Source: Lentzea alba
Lineage (GTDB): Bacteria > Actinomycetota > Actinomycetes > Mycobacteriales > Pseudonocardiaceae
Length of the DNA stretch: 64,000 nucleotides
Direction of reading: 5' to 3'
Assembly (NCBI RefSeq): GCF_011067745.1
Contig: NZ_JAAMPJ010000009.1
Location: forward strand, 310,001 to 374,000
Under the pieces are notes generated by a model. The model had not been told where the DNA came from and did not search any database. It saw only the letters and a list, made by a program, of their open reading frames with translations. Position 1 is the first letter of the stretch, and each line of letters begins with the position of its first letter. A program made the position numbers and the translations under genes. Positions 1 to 8,442 of the stretch are shown piece after piece.

Positions 1-562
1 AGGCGGTCGTGGCCACCGACTGCCACTTGGCGTCGATCGTCAGCGAGAGCTGGAACAGCCAGTACCTCGCCAACCGGATGCGCATGCGCAGGTCGTGCGT
101 GGCGATCTTCGCGATGAGATCGGTGAGTTCGAGCTCGCCCTTGCGCACCCTGGGCAGTTCGGCGAGCGCCCGGCGCGGGCCGTAGTCGAGGAAAAGGCCC
201 CAGCGCGGTGCCGTGCAGGTGTACTTGATGAGGCACGTGAAGAAGTTCGCCATGCCGCCGCGGCTCGGCCAGCGGTCGCGGAACGCTCCTTCCCCGGCGC
301 TCACGGCGCACGGCAGTTCGGCGGCCATCGTGGCGGCGCGGCGCACGATGATCTTGCGCGTCAGCCGGGCGCCCGCGAGCTCGTCGCGGCTGCGCGAGTT
401 GCGGCCGGACAGCTGGTCGTCGATCTCCTTGAGGCCGGCTTCGAGGAAGACCATCGTGGTGACGTAGGCGGAGCGGCGCGGATTGCGCGGATCGGCGAGG
501 CCGGGTCGGGAAATGTGCTCTCGGAAGACTTCTGGCCAGTCGACTTCGTCGTTGAAGTGCAC
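1..562 (-). CDS. Hypothetical protein, 3' end outside window
   Basis: An open frame runs from a GTG at 562 off the left edge, giving about 187 residues with no stop. An AGGGGG stretch six bases upstream is a good ribosome site, and third codon positions are strongly G/C. The protein begins MHFNDEVDWPEVFREH and is rich in Arg, Ala and Leu with several Trp; I see no signal peptide, membrane segment or recognisable catalytic motif. The product is unknown to me. The shorter frames on the opposite strand lack ribosome sites and look like shadows. Coding status is fairly secure; function is not assigned. Confidence 0.6.
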   Translation of the reverse strand, partial: MHFNDEVDWPEVFREHISRPGLADPRNPRRSAYVTTMVFLEAGLKEIDDQLSGRNSRSRDELAGARLTRKIIVRRAATMAAELPCAVSAGEGAFRDRWPSRGGMANFFTCLIKYTCTAPRWGLFLDYGPRRALAELPRVRKGELELTDLIAKIATHDLRMRIRLARYWLFQLSLTIDAKWQSVATTA

Positions 563-707
563 GGCACCCCCTAAAAGGATCACCTCATTCGAGCACGACG
601 GCCGCGGCACCGGCAACGGTCACAGCCCATCCTGACCAGGAGGATGACGGGTCCCCTTTCCCGCGTCATCGTGGAGTCACGCGGATTCGGCTGAAAGGGG
701 AAGTCCG

Positions 708-821
708 ATGCGAATCGTGGTGGAGACGTCGTTGTTGTCCGCTCGGGTCATCGAGGTGCTGCTGGTCCTGCTGACCGCCACCGTGTGCGGAGTGCGCCGC
801 CGCAAACCTCCTCCGCGATGA
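708..821 (+). CDS. Possible 37-residue single-pass membrane peptide
   Basis: An ATG at 708 is preceded by AAAGGGGAAG, a good ribosome site, and opens a 37-codon frame. The translation has a hydrophobic stretch around residues 15-29 (VIEVLLVLLTATVCG) followed by a basic, proline-rich tail, RRRKPPPR. That is the shape of a small membrane peptide. It sits in the 270-base gap between an incomplete minus-strand gene and the convergent nitrilase-fold gene, and stops 10 bases before the latter's stop codon. I know no family for it. It could be chance, but ribosome site, hydrophobic core and positive-inside tail agree. Confidence 0.4.
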   Translation: MRIVVETSLLSARVIEVLLVLLTATVCGVRRRKPPPR

Positions 822-831
822 CGGCCGCGGA

Positions 832-2214
832 TCAGCGGTTCACCCGCTGGCGCCGCACCGCGACGACCACCGCCGCCACGGCGATCACCAGGCACAGCCA
901 GGCGAACCAGTCGCCGAGGCGGGTGTACGCCGTGGCTCCGGGTCCCGCGGGCAGGCCGGCGACCACCGTCGTGAAGGTGTCCGGCCCGCCGGTGCGGGCC
1001 TCGGCCACGATCCGGCCCATCCCGTCGGACACCATCAGCACGCCCGTCCGGCCGGACCAGGCCACGCCGAACCCGTTCTCCACCCCGCGCAGCGACGCCA
1101 CTCTCGCGTGCTGCCAGCCGTTCGCCTTCTCGTCCGCGGCAGGGATCGCCATCGTGCGCGCACCGGCGGCCGCGTAGTCCCGGCTCGGGTTGGCGAGGTT
1201 GACCTCCCCGCAGATCTGCACGCCCGCACCCGCCGCGTGGACCAGTTCACCGGTCCCGCGGACGTACGCGTTCGGTGCGCCACCGTCCGCGGGGATGGCG
1301 AGCGCGGTGTTGAGCTTCGCTCCCCCGGACCGCCGCACGTAGCCGACCACGACGTCGGCACCCCGGTCGCGCGCGGCGCGGGTGAGCGGCGCGACCAACG
1401 ACGGCAGGCTCGCGTCGTCGACGCCGAACTCGCCCTCGGGCAGCACGACCAGCCGGACTCCCTCCGGCAACGTCGCGATCCGGTCCGCGTAGGCCTTGAC
1501 CAGTCGCTCGCCGTCCGCCGTCGCGACGTCCACCGCCCAATGCCCCTGGTTCGGCGCGATGAGCGCGACCTGGTGCGACGGCCCGGTCTCGCCCGCCAGC
1601 CGGACGACTCCGAAGCCCAGCACGCCGACGAGCACCACGCCCAGCGCCACCCCGATCCGCCACCGGGACACCGTCGAGCCGACCATCGCCGCGATGCCCG
1701 CGGGCACCAGCAGCAGCACGAACTCGATGCCCCAGAACCCGGTGACCGACGCGATCTGCAGCACCACCGGCACGTCGCCCATGCTGTTGGCCGGAGTGCC
1801 CATCACGCCGGTCGGGTTCGTCACCCCCACCAGGTACAGCACACCGGTCCACACGGCGGGCGCGCTCACCGTGGCCAGCAACGGCATGCCACGCACGACC
1901 AGGGCGCGGAAGAGCAACACCGCGGCAGTCAGCGTGGCCGCCGAGCCGGCGCTGATCCCCAGCGCCATCGGCAGCGGAACGTCGGTGGAGTGCAGGGAAT
2001 GCGCCCAGTTGTTCGACGACCCCAGCACACCGGCGAGAAAGGCCGCGGCCGCCGCCAGCCGGGCCGACACCCGAGGCGCCAGCAGCAACACCGGCAGCGG
2101 AGCGAGCCAGGTCAGCGCGGGTACCGGCGTGAAACCGGTGCCGAAGAAGGACAACAACCCCGAGCAGAGCGCGGCCCCCAGGCCAGCTAACAGCCGATCA
2201 CGTTTCGAGTCCAT
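832..2214 (-). CDS. Membrane protein with carbon-nitrogen hydrolase (Lnt-like) domain
   Basis: This 460-residue protein has about six hydrophobic segments in residues 8-205 followed by a nitrilase-fold domain, the layout of apolipoprotein N-acyltransferase, which transfers acyl chains to lipoproteins outside the membrane. In the C-terminal half Glu260 (VVLPEGEF) and Cys335 (VQICGEV) match two members of the Glu-Lys-Cys triad. The position where Lnt carries its lysine appears to be Arg319 (AYVRGTGEL), so activity may be altered or lost. The start is the ATG at 2214, with GGAGG just before it. It overlaps the end of the upstream TetR gene by 17 bases, so the two are probably co-transcribed and the TetR may control it. 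Family call firm, substrate unknown. Confidence 0.75.
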   Translation of the reverse strand: MDSKRDRLLAGLGAALCSGLLSFFGTGFTPVPALTWLAPLPVLLLAPRVSARLAAAAAFLAGVLGSSNNWAHSLHSTDVPLPMALGISAGSAATLTAAVLLFRALVVRGMPLLATVSAPAVWTGVLYLVGVTNPTGVMGTPANSMGDVPVVLQIASVTGFWGIEFVLLLVPAGIAAMVGSTVSRWRIGVALGVVLVGVLGFGVVRLAGETGPSHQVALIAPNQGHWAVDVATADGERLVKAYADRIATLPEGVRLVVLPEGEFGVDDASLPSLVAPLTRAARDRGADVVVGYVRRSGGAKLNTALAIPADGGAPNAYVRGTGELVHAAGAGVQICGEVNLANPSRDYAAAGARTMAIPAADEKANGWQHARVASLRGVENGFGVAWSGRTGVLMVSDGMGRIVAEARTGGPDTFTTVVAGLPAGPGATAYTRLGDWFAWLCLVIAVAAVVVAVRRQRVNR

Positions 2215-2779
2215 CGAGAATCCTCCCCACCGTCCGCGCGCACAGCGCACGGAAGTCCTTTTCGGACAGACCGATGCGCCCGCTCAGGTAGAGCTGGATC
2301 AGGCCCTGGGCGGACGAGGTGAAGATCAGCGCGACCTCCAGCGGGTCGTCCCGGCGCAGCAGACCTTCCCGCATGCCGAGGTCGACGAGCGCGAGGATCG
2401 GGCTGAACGTGGGCGAGCCGCCGTCGCGGAAGTCGTCCGGGAAACGCCGCGCGGACTCGCGCCGGTCGGCGATCAGGAAGTTGTACAGGTGCGGCTGCCC
2501 CAGCGCGAAGTCGAGCAGATCGTCCAGCAACCCGAAGACCCGCGCGCGCAGATCACTGGTCTCCGCACGCCGCCCCCAGTTGCCGGCCACCTCCAGGAAA
2601 CTCGCGTCTGCGACGGCGCGCAGCAACGCGTCCCGGTTCGGGTAGTGCGAGTAGATCGCCATGGGCGTGATGCCCACGGCGTCGGCGACCCGCCGCATGC
2701 TGACCGCCGCGGCGCCCTCGGCGAGCAGGATCGCCCGCGCCGCCGAGGCGATGCGCTCGGCGGTTCCCCCCGTACCCAT
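2198..2779 (-). CDS. TetR-family transcriptional regulator
   Basis: A 193-residue regulator. Residues 7-55 form the TetR helix-turn-helix (RRVADAVGITPMAIYSHYPN, with the typical Y-x-H-Y-x-N recognition-helix ending); the rest is the helical ligand-binding and dimer domain. Its 3' end overlaps the nitrilase-fold gene, its likely target. No ribosome site stands before the ATG. Instead the palindrome CTATAC-N3-GTATAG ends one base upstream, so translation may be leaderless and the gene autoregulated. Ligand unknown. Confidence 0.85.
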   Translation of the reverse strand: MGTGGTAERIASAARAILLAEGAAAVSMRRVADAVGITPMAIYSHYPNRDALLRAVADASFLEVAGNWGRRAETSDLRARVFGLLDDLLDFALGQPHLYNFLIADRRESARRFPDDFRDGGSPTFSPILALVDLGMREGLLRRDDPLEVALIFTSSAQGLIQLYLSGRIGLSEKDFRALCARTVGRILDGLET

Positions 2780-2780
2780 A

Positions 2781-2795
2781 CTATACAGCGTATAG
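2781..2795. promoter_or_regulatory. Palindrome before TetR gene, probable operator
   Basis: CTATACAGCGTATAG is a perfect inverted repeat with 6-base arms and a 3-base spacer, one base upstream of the TetR start at 2779. Size and position fit a self-repression site, and the TATA-rich core may also serve as the -10 element. Confidence 0.55.
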
Positions 2796-2820
2796 GAGAA
2801 CTCCCCGGCGCACAGCCGGA

Positions 2821-3426
2821 TCAGATCCAGCCGTGGTCGCGGGCGATCCGGGCGGCCTGTCCCCGGCTGCGGGCGCCGAGCTTGGTCATCGCGGACGACG
2901 CGTAGTTCCGCACGGTGCCCGCGGACACGTGCATCACCCGAGCGATCTCGTTGGCGGTGACGGTGTCGTCGACCAGCCGCAGCACGTCCAGCTCCCGCTC
3001 GGTCAACGGACAGCGGACCTCGGCGATGGCGTCCGCGGCGAAGTCCGGATCGACGTAGCGCAGCCCGGAGTGGACTCGCCGGATCACTTCGGCCAGCAGG
3101 GACGCCGGTGCCGTCTTCGCCAGGAACCCCTTGGCACCGGACGAAAGAGCCTGCCGCAGCACGCCGGGACGGGCGTGCCGGGTCAGCATCACCGACCGGA
3201 CGTCCGGGTAGGCGGCGGACAGCCGTTCGAGCACGGCGAGACCGTCGAGCACCGGCATCTCGTGATCGACCACCAGCACGTCGGGATGGTGCTCGGCGAC
3301 CGCGGCCAGCGCCGCGGCCCCGTCCGGCACCCCGGCCACGACCTCCAGGTCCTGCTCCAGGTTGAGCAGCGACTCGATGGCCTGACGGGTCAGCTGCTCA
3401 TCGTCGGCCAGCACCACCCGGATCAT
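2821..3426 (-). CDS. NarL/LuxR-type response regulator
   Basis: This 201-residue protein has an N-terminal receiver domain (acidic pocket Asp8-Asp9, phospho-acceptor Asp54 in VVDHEMP, conserved Lys near 104 in FLAKTAP) and a C-terminal LuxR helix-turn-helix (LTERELDVLRL through TVRNYASSAMTKLGARSR). It is the DNA-binding partner of the histidine kinase whose 3' end it overlaps by four bases. With the divergent ABC transporter this resembles DesK/DesR-type systems that control an adjacent exporter. The likely target is the region 4599-4712. Confidence 0.92.
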   Translation of the reverse strand: MIRVVLADDEQLTRQAIESLLNLEQDLEVVAGVPDGAAALAAVAEHHPDVLVVDHEMPVLDGLAVLERLSAAYPDVRSVMLTRHARPGVLRQALSSGAKGFLAKTAPASLLAEVIRRVHSGLRYVDPDFAADAIAEVRCPLTERELDVLRLVDDTVTANEIARVMHVSAGTVRNYASSAMTKLGARSRGQAARIARDHGWI

Positions 3427-4598
3427 CGGGGTACCTCCGCTCGCACCTCGAAGACGCCGTCGCGGGCGCCGGCGCTGAACACTCCCCCGGCTTCGGTGAT
3501 CCGGCGGGCCAGCCCGCGCAGTCCGGAGCCCTCCCGATCGTCGCGGCGCAGCGGCGCCACCCCGTCGTTGCCCACCGTCAGAACGGCCTTGCCGTCACCG
3601 GTTTCCAGCTTCACCGTGCAGCGGCTCGCTCCGGCGTGCCGCAACAGGTTGGTCACCGCTTCTCGCAGCACCCGGCCGAGCAGTTCGCTCGCTTCACCGT
3701 CGAGTCGCTCCGGATCGCCGGTGAACTCCCAGCCGATTCCGGCCGAGTCGAGCAACGCGCGGACGCCGGCCAGTTCGGTGGCGAGTTCGGTGGACCGCCG
3801 GCCTTGCACCAACGCCCGCACGTCGTGGATCGCGCCTCTGGCCAGCCGCTGGATCTCGTCGAGCTCGGCGCGGGACCGAGCCGGGTCGATCTCGCTCAGC
3901 CTGCTCGCCAGCTCGCTCTTGAACGACACGACTTCGAGCGCGTGCCCGAGAATGTCGTGCAGGTCCTCCGCGAACCGCAGCCTTTCCCTGGTGGTGGCCA
4001 GCTCCGCGGCGTCGCGCCGCGCCTTTTCCAGCTCCAGCGTGAGATTCCACTGCCTGAGCAGCGTCACCTCGGCGTAGGTCATCGCCAGCACCAGGAGCAG
4101 CGCGAAGCCGCCCTGGCGGAGCACGTTCCCGACGGTCTCGTTTCCGGTGAGCGCCATCGTGGTGACCGCGGCGAACGCGACCAGCAGCGCGAACGGCACG
4201 CTGAAACGCCAGCCGGCCCGGGGAAAGCGGGCGATGCGCAGATCGTGCCCGAGCAGACCCGCGGCCAGGGCCCAGGCGACGGTGTGCCCGGTGGCGACGG
4301 AGACCACCACCATCCCGACCGCGACCAGGGCGATCACCCCGGCCTGCCACCACGGCATCAGGCCCGTCGAAGCGGTGATCGACCGGAGCGTCCAGTACCG
4401 ATGGGACAGCACGAGCACCGCCAGCCCGACGGCGACCACCACCGCGCGCTCGATCGTCAGCGGATCACCGAGCTCGGTGAGCACGAGCACGACGGCGATC
4501 ATGCCCACCGCGACGATCACGTTGTACCGGCTGTAGCGGCGGAGGGACTCGAGGGCGCCTTGATCCGCTGACCTCACCCGCCGCCGGCTTCTCCACAT
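3423..4598 (-). CDS. Sensor histidine kinase, DesK/NarX type
   Basis: A 391-residue membrane sensor. Hydrophobic segments cover about residues 27-180 (five or six helices) with almost no extracytoplasmic loop, as in sensors of membrane state. A coiled linker (184-205) leads to the HisKA_3 dimer helix with phospho-acceptor His214 in EDLHDILGH, then an HATPase domain (REAVTNLLRHA N-box; GSGLRGL G-box). The start at 4598 faces the ABC exporter genes on the other strand. It shares an ATGA overlap with the downstream response regulator, so the pair is one operon. Confidence 0.92.
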   Translation of the reverse strand: MWRSRRRVRSADQGALESLRRYSRYNVIVAVGMIAVVLVLTELGDPLTIERAVVVAVGLAVLVLSHRYWTLRSITASTGLMPWWQAGVIALVAVGMVVVSVATGHTVAWALAAGLLGHDLRIARFPRAGWRFSVPFALLVAFAAVTTMALTGNETVGNVLRQGGFALLLVLAMTYAEVTLLRQWNLTLELEKARRDAAELATTRERLRFAEDLHDILGHALEVVSFKSELASRLSEIDPARSRAELDEIQRLARGAIHDVRALVQGRRSTELATELAGVRALLDSAGIGWEFTGDPERLDGEASELLGRVLREAVTNLLRHAGASRCTVKLETGDGKAVLTVGNDGVAPLRRDDREGSGLRGLARRITEAGGVFSAGARDGVFEVRAEVPR

Positions 4599-4618
4599 CC
4601 GTTCAGGTTAGCCACCCA

Positions 4619-4630
4619 TGACAGCTGTCA
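4619..4630. promoter_or_regulatory. Palindrome TGACAGCTGTCA between kinase and ABC exporter
   Basis: A perfect 12-base palindrome 21 bases upstream of the kinase start and 82 bases upstream of the ABC start. A further half-site, TGACAG, follows at 4663. It is a candidate binding site for the response regulator controlling both directions. Confidence 0.45.
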
Positions 4631-4712
4631 CGTCGTTCGCGGACGAGCGTCATCTCCCGTCGTGACAGCGGCGACTGGGGCGGCGTTCGCGGTCCGGGGA
4701 TCGTTCGTGGGC

Positions 4713-5627
4713 ATGGAAGACGACATCGTGATCGAGATCTCCCTGCTGAGGTTCTCCTACGACACCTTCGCCGCCGTCGACGGGGTGGACCTCACCGTCC
4801 GTCGTGGCGAGATCTTCGCTCTGCTCGGCACGAACGGCGCGGGCAAGACGACCACCCTCGAACTCGTCGAGGGCTTCCGCCGCCCGGAATCGGGCACGGT
4901 CCGGGTGTTGGGGCACGACCCCGCGCGGGCCAGATCGCTGCTGAAGCCCCGGATGGGCATGATGCTGCAACACGCGGGACTGATCGAGGAGCTGTCCGTC
5001 TTCGAGACGCTGAAGCTGTGGGGCTCGCTGACCACCCGCTCCGACGACGTCGAGGAACTGCTGGACCGGATCGAACTGGTCCACCGCCGGGACACCCGCG
5101 TCGAACAGCTCTCCGGTGGCGAGAAGCGGCGCCTGGACTTCGCGCTCGCCATCTACGGACGTCCCGAACTGATCGTGCTGGACGAACCGACCACCGGGCT
5201 GGATCCCGAGTCGCGGCAACGGTTGTGGCAGACCGTCGAACGGTTGCGCGACAGCGGCAGCACGATCCTGCTGACCACGCATTACCTGGAGGAAGCGGAG
5301 TCGCTCGCCGACCGGGTGGCGATCATGCACCAGGGACGGATCTCGGTGGCGGGCACGCTGCCCGAGGTGCTGGGCACACGTCCGTCCCGGATCACCGCAC
5401 GTGTGCCCGCCTCGGCCTTGGAACGGGCACTGCCCGCTTTCGCCGGCGCACTCAAGTCCACTTTGGACGACACCGGCGCACTGCTGGTGCTCGAAACCAC
5501 CGCCCTGCAGGAGGATCTCGGCGCCCTGCTGCGCTGGGCCGGCGACGGCGGCATCGAGCTCGACCGGCTGACCGCCAGCCAGGCGTCACTGGCCGAGATC
5601 TTTCTCACCGTGGGAGCGAACCGATGA
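4713..5627 (+). CDS. ABC transporter ATP-binding subunit (multidrug/antibiotic exporter type)
   Basis: The ATPase of a two-gene exporter. Walker A GTNGAGKT is at residues 39-46, the signature LSGGE at 133-137, Walker B LIVLDE at 153-158 and the switch histidine lies in LTTHYLEEAE. The C-terminal 80 residues are the extension seen in CcmA/DrrA-type exporters. I take the ATG at 4713; a GTG at 4728 with GGAAGA seven bases before it, or an upstream GTG at 4662, are alternatives. The stop overlaps the permease start by four bases. The divergent DesK/DesR-type pair probably regulates it. Substrate unknown. Confidence 0.92.
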   Translation: MEDDIVIEISLLRFSYDTFAAVDGVDLTVRRGEIFALLGTNGAGKTTTLELVEGFRRPESGTVRVLGHDPARARSLLKPRMGMMLQHAGLIEELSVFETLKLWGSLTTRSDDVEELLDRIELVHRRDTRVEQLSGGEKRRLDFALAIYGRPELIVLDEPTTGLDPESRQRLWQTVERLRDSGSTILLTTHYLEEAESLADRVAIMHQGRISVAGTLPEVLGTRPSRITARVPASALERALPAFAGALKSTLDDTGALLVLETTALQEDLGALLRWAGDGGIELDRLTASQASLAEIFLTVGANR

Positions 5628-6367
5628 ACATGGCGATGCGGCACGGCGTTCTCGAGATCCGTTTGCTGTTCCGGCGCAAGACCACCGCGTTCGCCGCGTC
5701 GGTGCTGCCGATCGGGCTGTGCGTGCTGACCTGGTTCACCGTGCGCAACCGCGCACCGGAGAGCTGGGGATCGCTCGTCAGCGACCGGTTCGTGATGCTG
5801 ATGCTGCTGTCGGTGTTCATGACCAGCATGACCGTGTACACCGCGCGACGGCAGTCGCTGGTGCTGAAACGGCTGCGGACCTCGGAGCTCACCGACGCCG
5901 GCGTGATCACCGCGATCACCATGCCGGTGGTGACGATGGGCGTGGCCCAGGTACTCGTCTACGTGGTTTTCTGCCTGGTCGTCGGCGCACCGATGCCGGC
6001 ACACCCGTGGCTGCTGCTGCTCGGGCTCGCGTCCGGGCTGCTGACGACGGTGGCCGCCGGAATGGCGATCGCCGCGGTGAGCCGGAGTGTCGAGGCCACG
6101 CCCGTCACCGCGTTCCCCGTCATCGTCGCCACGCTGGCAGGCCTGTTCATGCAGGACGCGCCGGACGCCGCGGTGGTGGCGTCCGGGGTGATGCTGCCGC
6201 TGATCGGTCCAGCTGACCTGGTCGCGAAGGGCTGGTCCGGTTACGACGCCGGCGCGACGCTCACGTCCATGCCCCCGCCGTTGCTCGGTCTGGCCTCGAC
6301 CTTGTTGTGGGCGGCCGTGTTCGCCGCGGTGATCGCCCGTTTCTTCCGCTGGGAACCCCGCGCCTAG
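5624..6367 (+). CDS. ABC-2 type exporter permease
   Basis: This 247-residue integral membrane protein has about six hydrophobic segments and the charged loop after the second one (RRQSLVLKRLRTSEL) that is typical of ABC-2 permeases, where it contacts the ATPase. It starts at an ATG overlapping the stop of the ATPase gene (ATGA), so the two are translationally coupled and form one exporter. No substrate-binding protein is nearby, consistent with export. Confidence 0.88.
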   Translation: MNMAMRHGVLEIRLLFRRKTTAFAASVLPIGLCVLTWFTVRNRAPESWGSLVSDRFVMLMLLSVFMTSMTVYTARRQSLVLKRLRTSELTDAGVITAITMPVVTMGVAQVLVYVVFCLVVGAPMPAHPWLLLLGLASGLLTTVAAGMAIAAVSRSVEATPVTAFPVIVATLAGLFMQDAPDAAVVASGVMLPLIGPADLVAKGWSGYDAGATLTSMPPPLLGLASTLLWAAVFAAVIARFFRWEPRA

Positions 6368-6501
6368 GTGTGCTGACCACTGGAGTGCCGGCCCCGGTCT
6401 GCTTCCCCCTGCGGTGACGCTCACAGCGCCTTCGGTGCCATCCGGCGGGTAACGTGACCGGAGCTCCACAGTGGATTCATGAGCTCCGAAGGCGGCGGAC
6501 A

Positions 6502-7014
6502 GTGATCGAGTCGGACGGCAGCACCGACCAGAGCGTGGCGCGCATCGCGGAACGCCTCAAGGAACGCATCTACGCGGAGCTCGCGGTCATCGCGGTCACG
6601 CTCGGGCTGGCGCTGGCCGGGTCGAGCACCCACCTCTCCGCCGCCCTGTCCGTGCTCGGCGCCTCCTTCGGCCTGTGGCTCGCGACGATCGCGGCCGAGG
6701 TGCAGGGGCACCGGTTCGCCTACGGGCAGCGGATGAACGGCCCGGAGCTGCGGCACATGCTGGTCGTCACCAGTCCTCTGATGACCGCGGCCGCCGGGCC
6801 GTTGGTCCTGATCCTCTTCTCCGCCTTCGGTGCCTTCTCGCTCACCGCCGCGCTGTACGCGTCGGTCGCTGTGGACACCGCGACCATGTTCGTGTGGGGC
6901 TACACGGCGGGCCGGCGGATGCGGGCGAGCGTGCTGATGTCAGTCCTCAGCGGAGTCGTCAACCTGCTGATCGGTGGGGTCGTCATCGTGGTCAAGGTGA
7001 TCGCCGGCCACTGA
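6502..7014 (+). CDS. Hypothetical four-helix membrane protein
   Basis: About 170 residues. A charged amphipathic N-terminus is followed by four hydrophobic segments grouped as two hairpins, with the motif GHRFAYGQRM between them and a short basic loop (GRRMRAS) before the last. I recognise no family. The GTG at 6502 has purine-rich AAGGCGGCGGA before it. An in-frame GTG at 6454 would add 16 residues but coincides with a TAACGT that looks like a -10 element. Its 3' end overlaps the tail of the convergent propeller gene by 75 bases. Confidence 0.7.
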   Translation: MIESDGSTDQSVARIAERLKERIYAELAVIAVTLGLALAGSSTHLSAALSVLGASFGLWLATIAAEVQGHRFAYGQRMNGPELRHMLVVTSPLMTAAAGPLVLILFSAFGAFSLTAALYASVAVDTATMFVWGYTAGRRMRASVLMSVLSGVVNLLIGGVVIVVKVIAGH

Positions 7015-8442
7015 GACCTCCAGCACGACACCGTCGCCGGACACGTGCAGCGTGCCGTCCGGAGCGACGGTGAGCCCGGCGAAACCACGCGGACACCCCG
7101 GCATGCCGTGCGTGAACAGCGCGCGGCGCTGTGTTTCGAGTGGACGGAGGTCGAGCTCTCCGGCCTCCGTCCTGATCTCACCGGTCACGAGGCTGATGGC
7201 CAGCAGTCGCCGCCGACCTGCCTCCACGACGACCAACTCGTCGCCGCGGACGGTCAGACCTTGGGGCGCGGCAAGACCTTCGGCGATCGGCACCGGTCGT
7301 CCGTCGTCGATCCGGTACACGGCGCCCTGCTCGTCGCTGACGTAGCAACGCCCGTCGGCGTCGAACGCCACGTCCACCGGCTCGGAGAACCCGTTGGCCA
7401 CCACGGTGATCGTGTCGCCGGCGTCGACCGCGACGACCCTCCCCGCACCCGTCTCCGCGACCACGAGCGCACCGTCGGCACGCACCGCGATGCCGAGAGG
7501 GCAGCTCAACCCCTTGGCACGCACCTTCTTGCCCGTGCGCACCTCGCCGTACTGCGAGGTCGTGTGCAGCTCGTCCCCGTCGGCGACGATGCCGTGCGTG
7601 GAGCGCATGGTCCGTTCACCGGCCACGCGATAGTGGTCCGCCACGTGGACGGTGCCGCCGGAGACCGCGAGGCCGTAGGGCCCGACGAGGCCCTGCGGCA
7701 CGATCTGGCGGATCCGGCCGTCCGGGTGCACCTCTGCGATGCCGCCGCTCGCGAAACTGGAGACGTACACGCGGTTGTCCTCGTCGACCGCGGCGTTGTC
7801 CAGCCCGAACAGACCGGTGGTGACGGTCTGCCGGCTCCCGTCGGGAGAGATGCGCGTGATGTCACCGTCGGCGCCGGCGGAGAGGATCAGCAGCACGCCC
7901 GCACGGTCGAAGCGGACCGCGACCGGTATCTGCACGTCCTCGGCCACGAGTTCCGGTGTGCCGCCCTCCGGCGAGATCCGGTGGACCTCGCCGGAGAGCA
8001 TGCGCGGGTAGTACAGGTAGCCGTCGGGGCCGAGTTGCATCGCGTTGCCCATCGGCAGATCACCGGCGAGCACGACGGGCGCGCCGCCGCCGGGGAACAG
8101 CTCGAGGACCCGTCCGCCGGGTCGCATCTCGTTGACGAACAACCGGTTCCCGGCGCACGCGATGCCGTTCGGCACCTTCACCTCGTCGGTGACCAGCGTG
8201 AACTCACCGCGCGGGTCACGGCGCCACACCCGGCCGGGCACCAGGTCGGTGATGTACATCGACCCGTCCGCGCCGAACGCGAGGTCGTCCGGTGACTGGA
8301 CGACGTCTCCGGCCGGCACGATCATCTCGACCTCCGCCGTGGGGAGGTCGACGGCGCTGATGCACCCACCGAGGAAGTCGGCCACGTACAGCCGTCCGTC
8401 CGGCCCGAAGGCGATGCCGTTGGTGCCGTGGAAGGAACTCAT
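6940..8442 (-). CDS. SMP-30/gluconolactonase-like beta-propeller protein
   Basis: This 500-residue protein contains about ten repeats of the propeller strand pattern (GPDGRLYVADF, GADGSMYITDL, RADGALVVAET, DADGRCYVSDE), as in SMP-30/gluconolactonase and NHL proteins. It is longer than the usual 300-residue lactonase and may form two propellers. No signal peptide is visible. Its ATG overlaps the stop of the Baeyer-Villiger monooxygenase gene by four bases, and a dehydrogenase lies upstream. A lactone-hydrolysing role after the monooxygenase is therefore plausible but inferred. About 25 C-terminal codons overlap the convergent membrane-protein gene. Confidence 0.75.
   Translation of the reverse strand: MSSFHGTNGIAFGPDGRLYVADFLGGCISAVDLPTAEVEMIVPAGDVVQSPDDLAFGADGSMYITDLVPGRVWRRDPRGEFTLVTDEVKVPNGIACAGNRLFVNEMRPGGRVLELFPGGGAPVVLAGDLPMGNAMQLGPDGYLYYPRMLSGEVHRISPEGGTPELVAEDVQIPVAVRFDRAGVLLILSAGADGDITRISPDGSRQTVTTGLFGLDNAAVDEDNRVYVSSFASGGIAEVHPDGRIRQIVPQGLVGPYGLAVSGGTVHVADHYRVAGERTMRSTHGIVADGDELHTTSQYGEVRTGKKVRAKGLSCPLGIAVRADGALVVAETGAGRVVAVDAGDTITVVANGFSEPVDVAFDADGRCYVSDEQGAVYRIDDGRPVPIAEGLAAPQGLTVRGDELVVVEAGRRRLLAISLVTGEIRTEAGELDLRPLETQRRALFTHGMPGCPRGFAGLTVAPDGTLHVSGDGVVLEVSVAGDHLDHDDDPTDQQVDDSAED

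Noticed and set aside
1108..2905. Long plus-strand frames opposite the nitrilase-fold and TetR genes
   Set aside because: Arg/His/Gln-rich translation without ribosome site; the minus strand has recognisable protein families.
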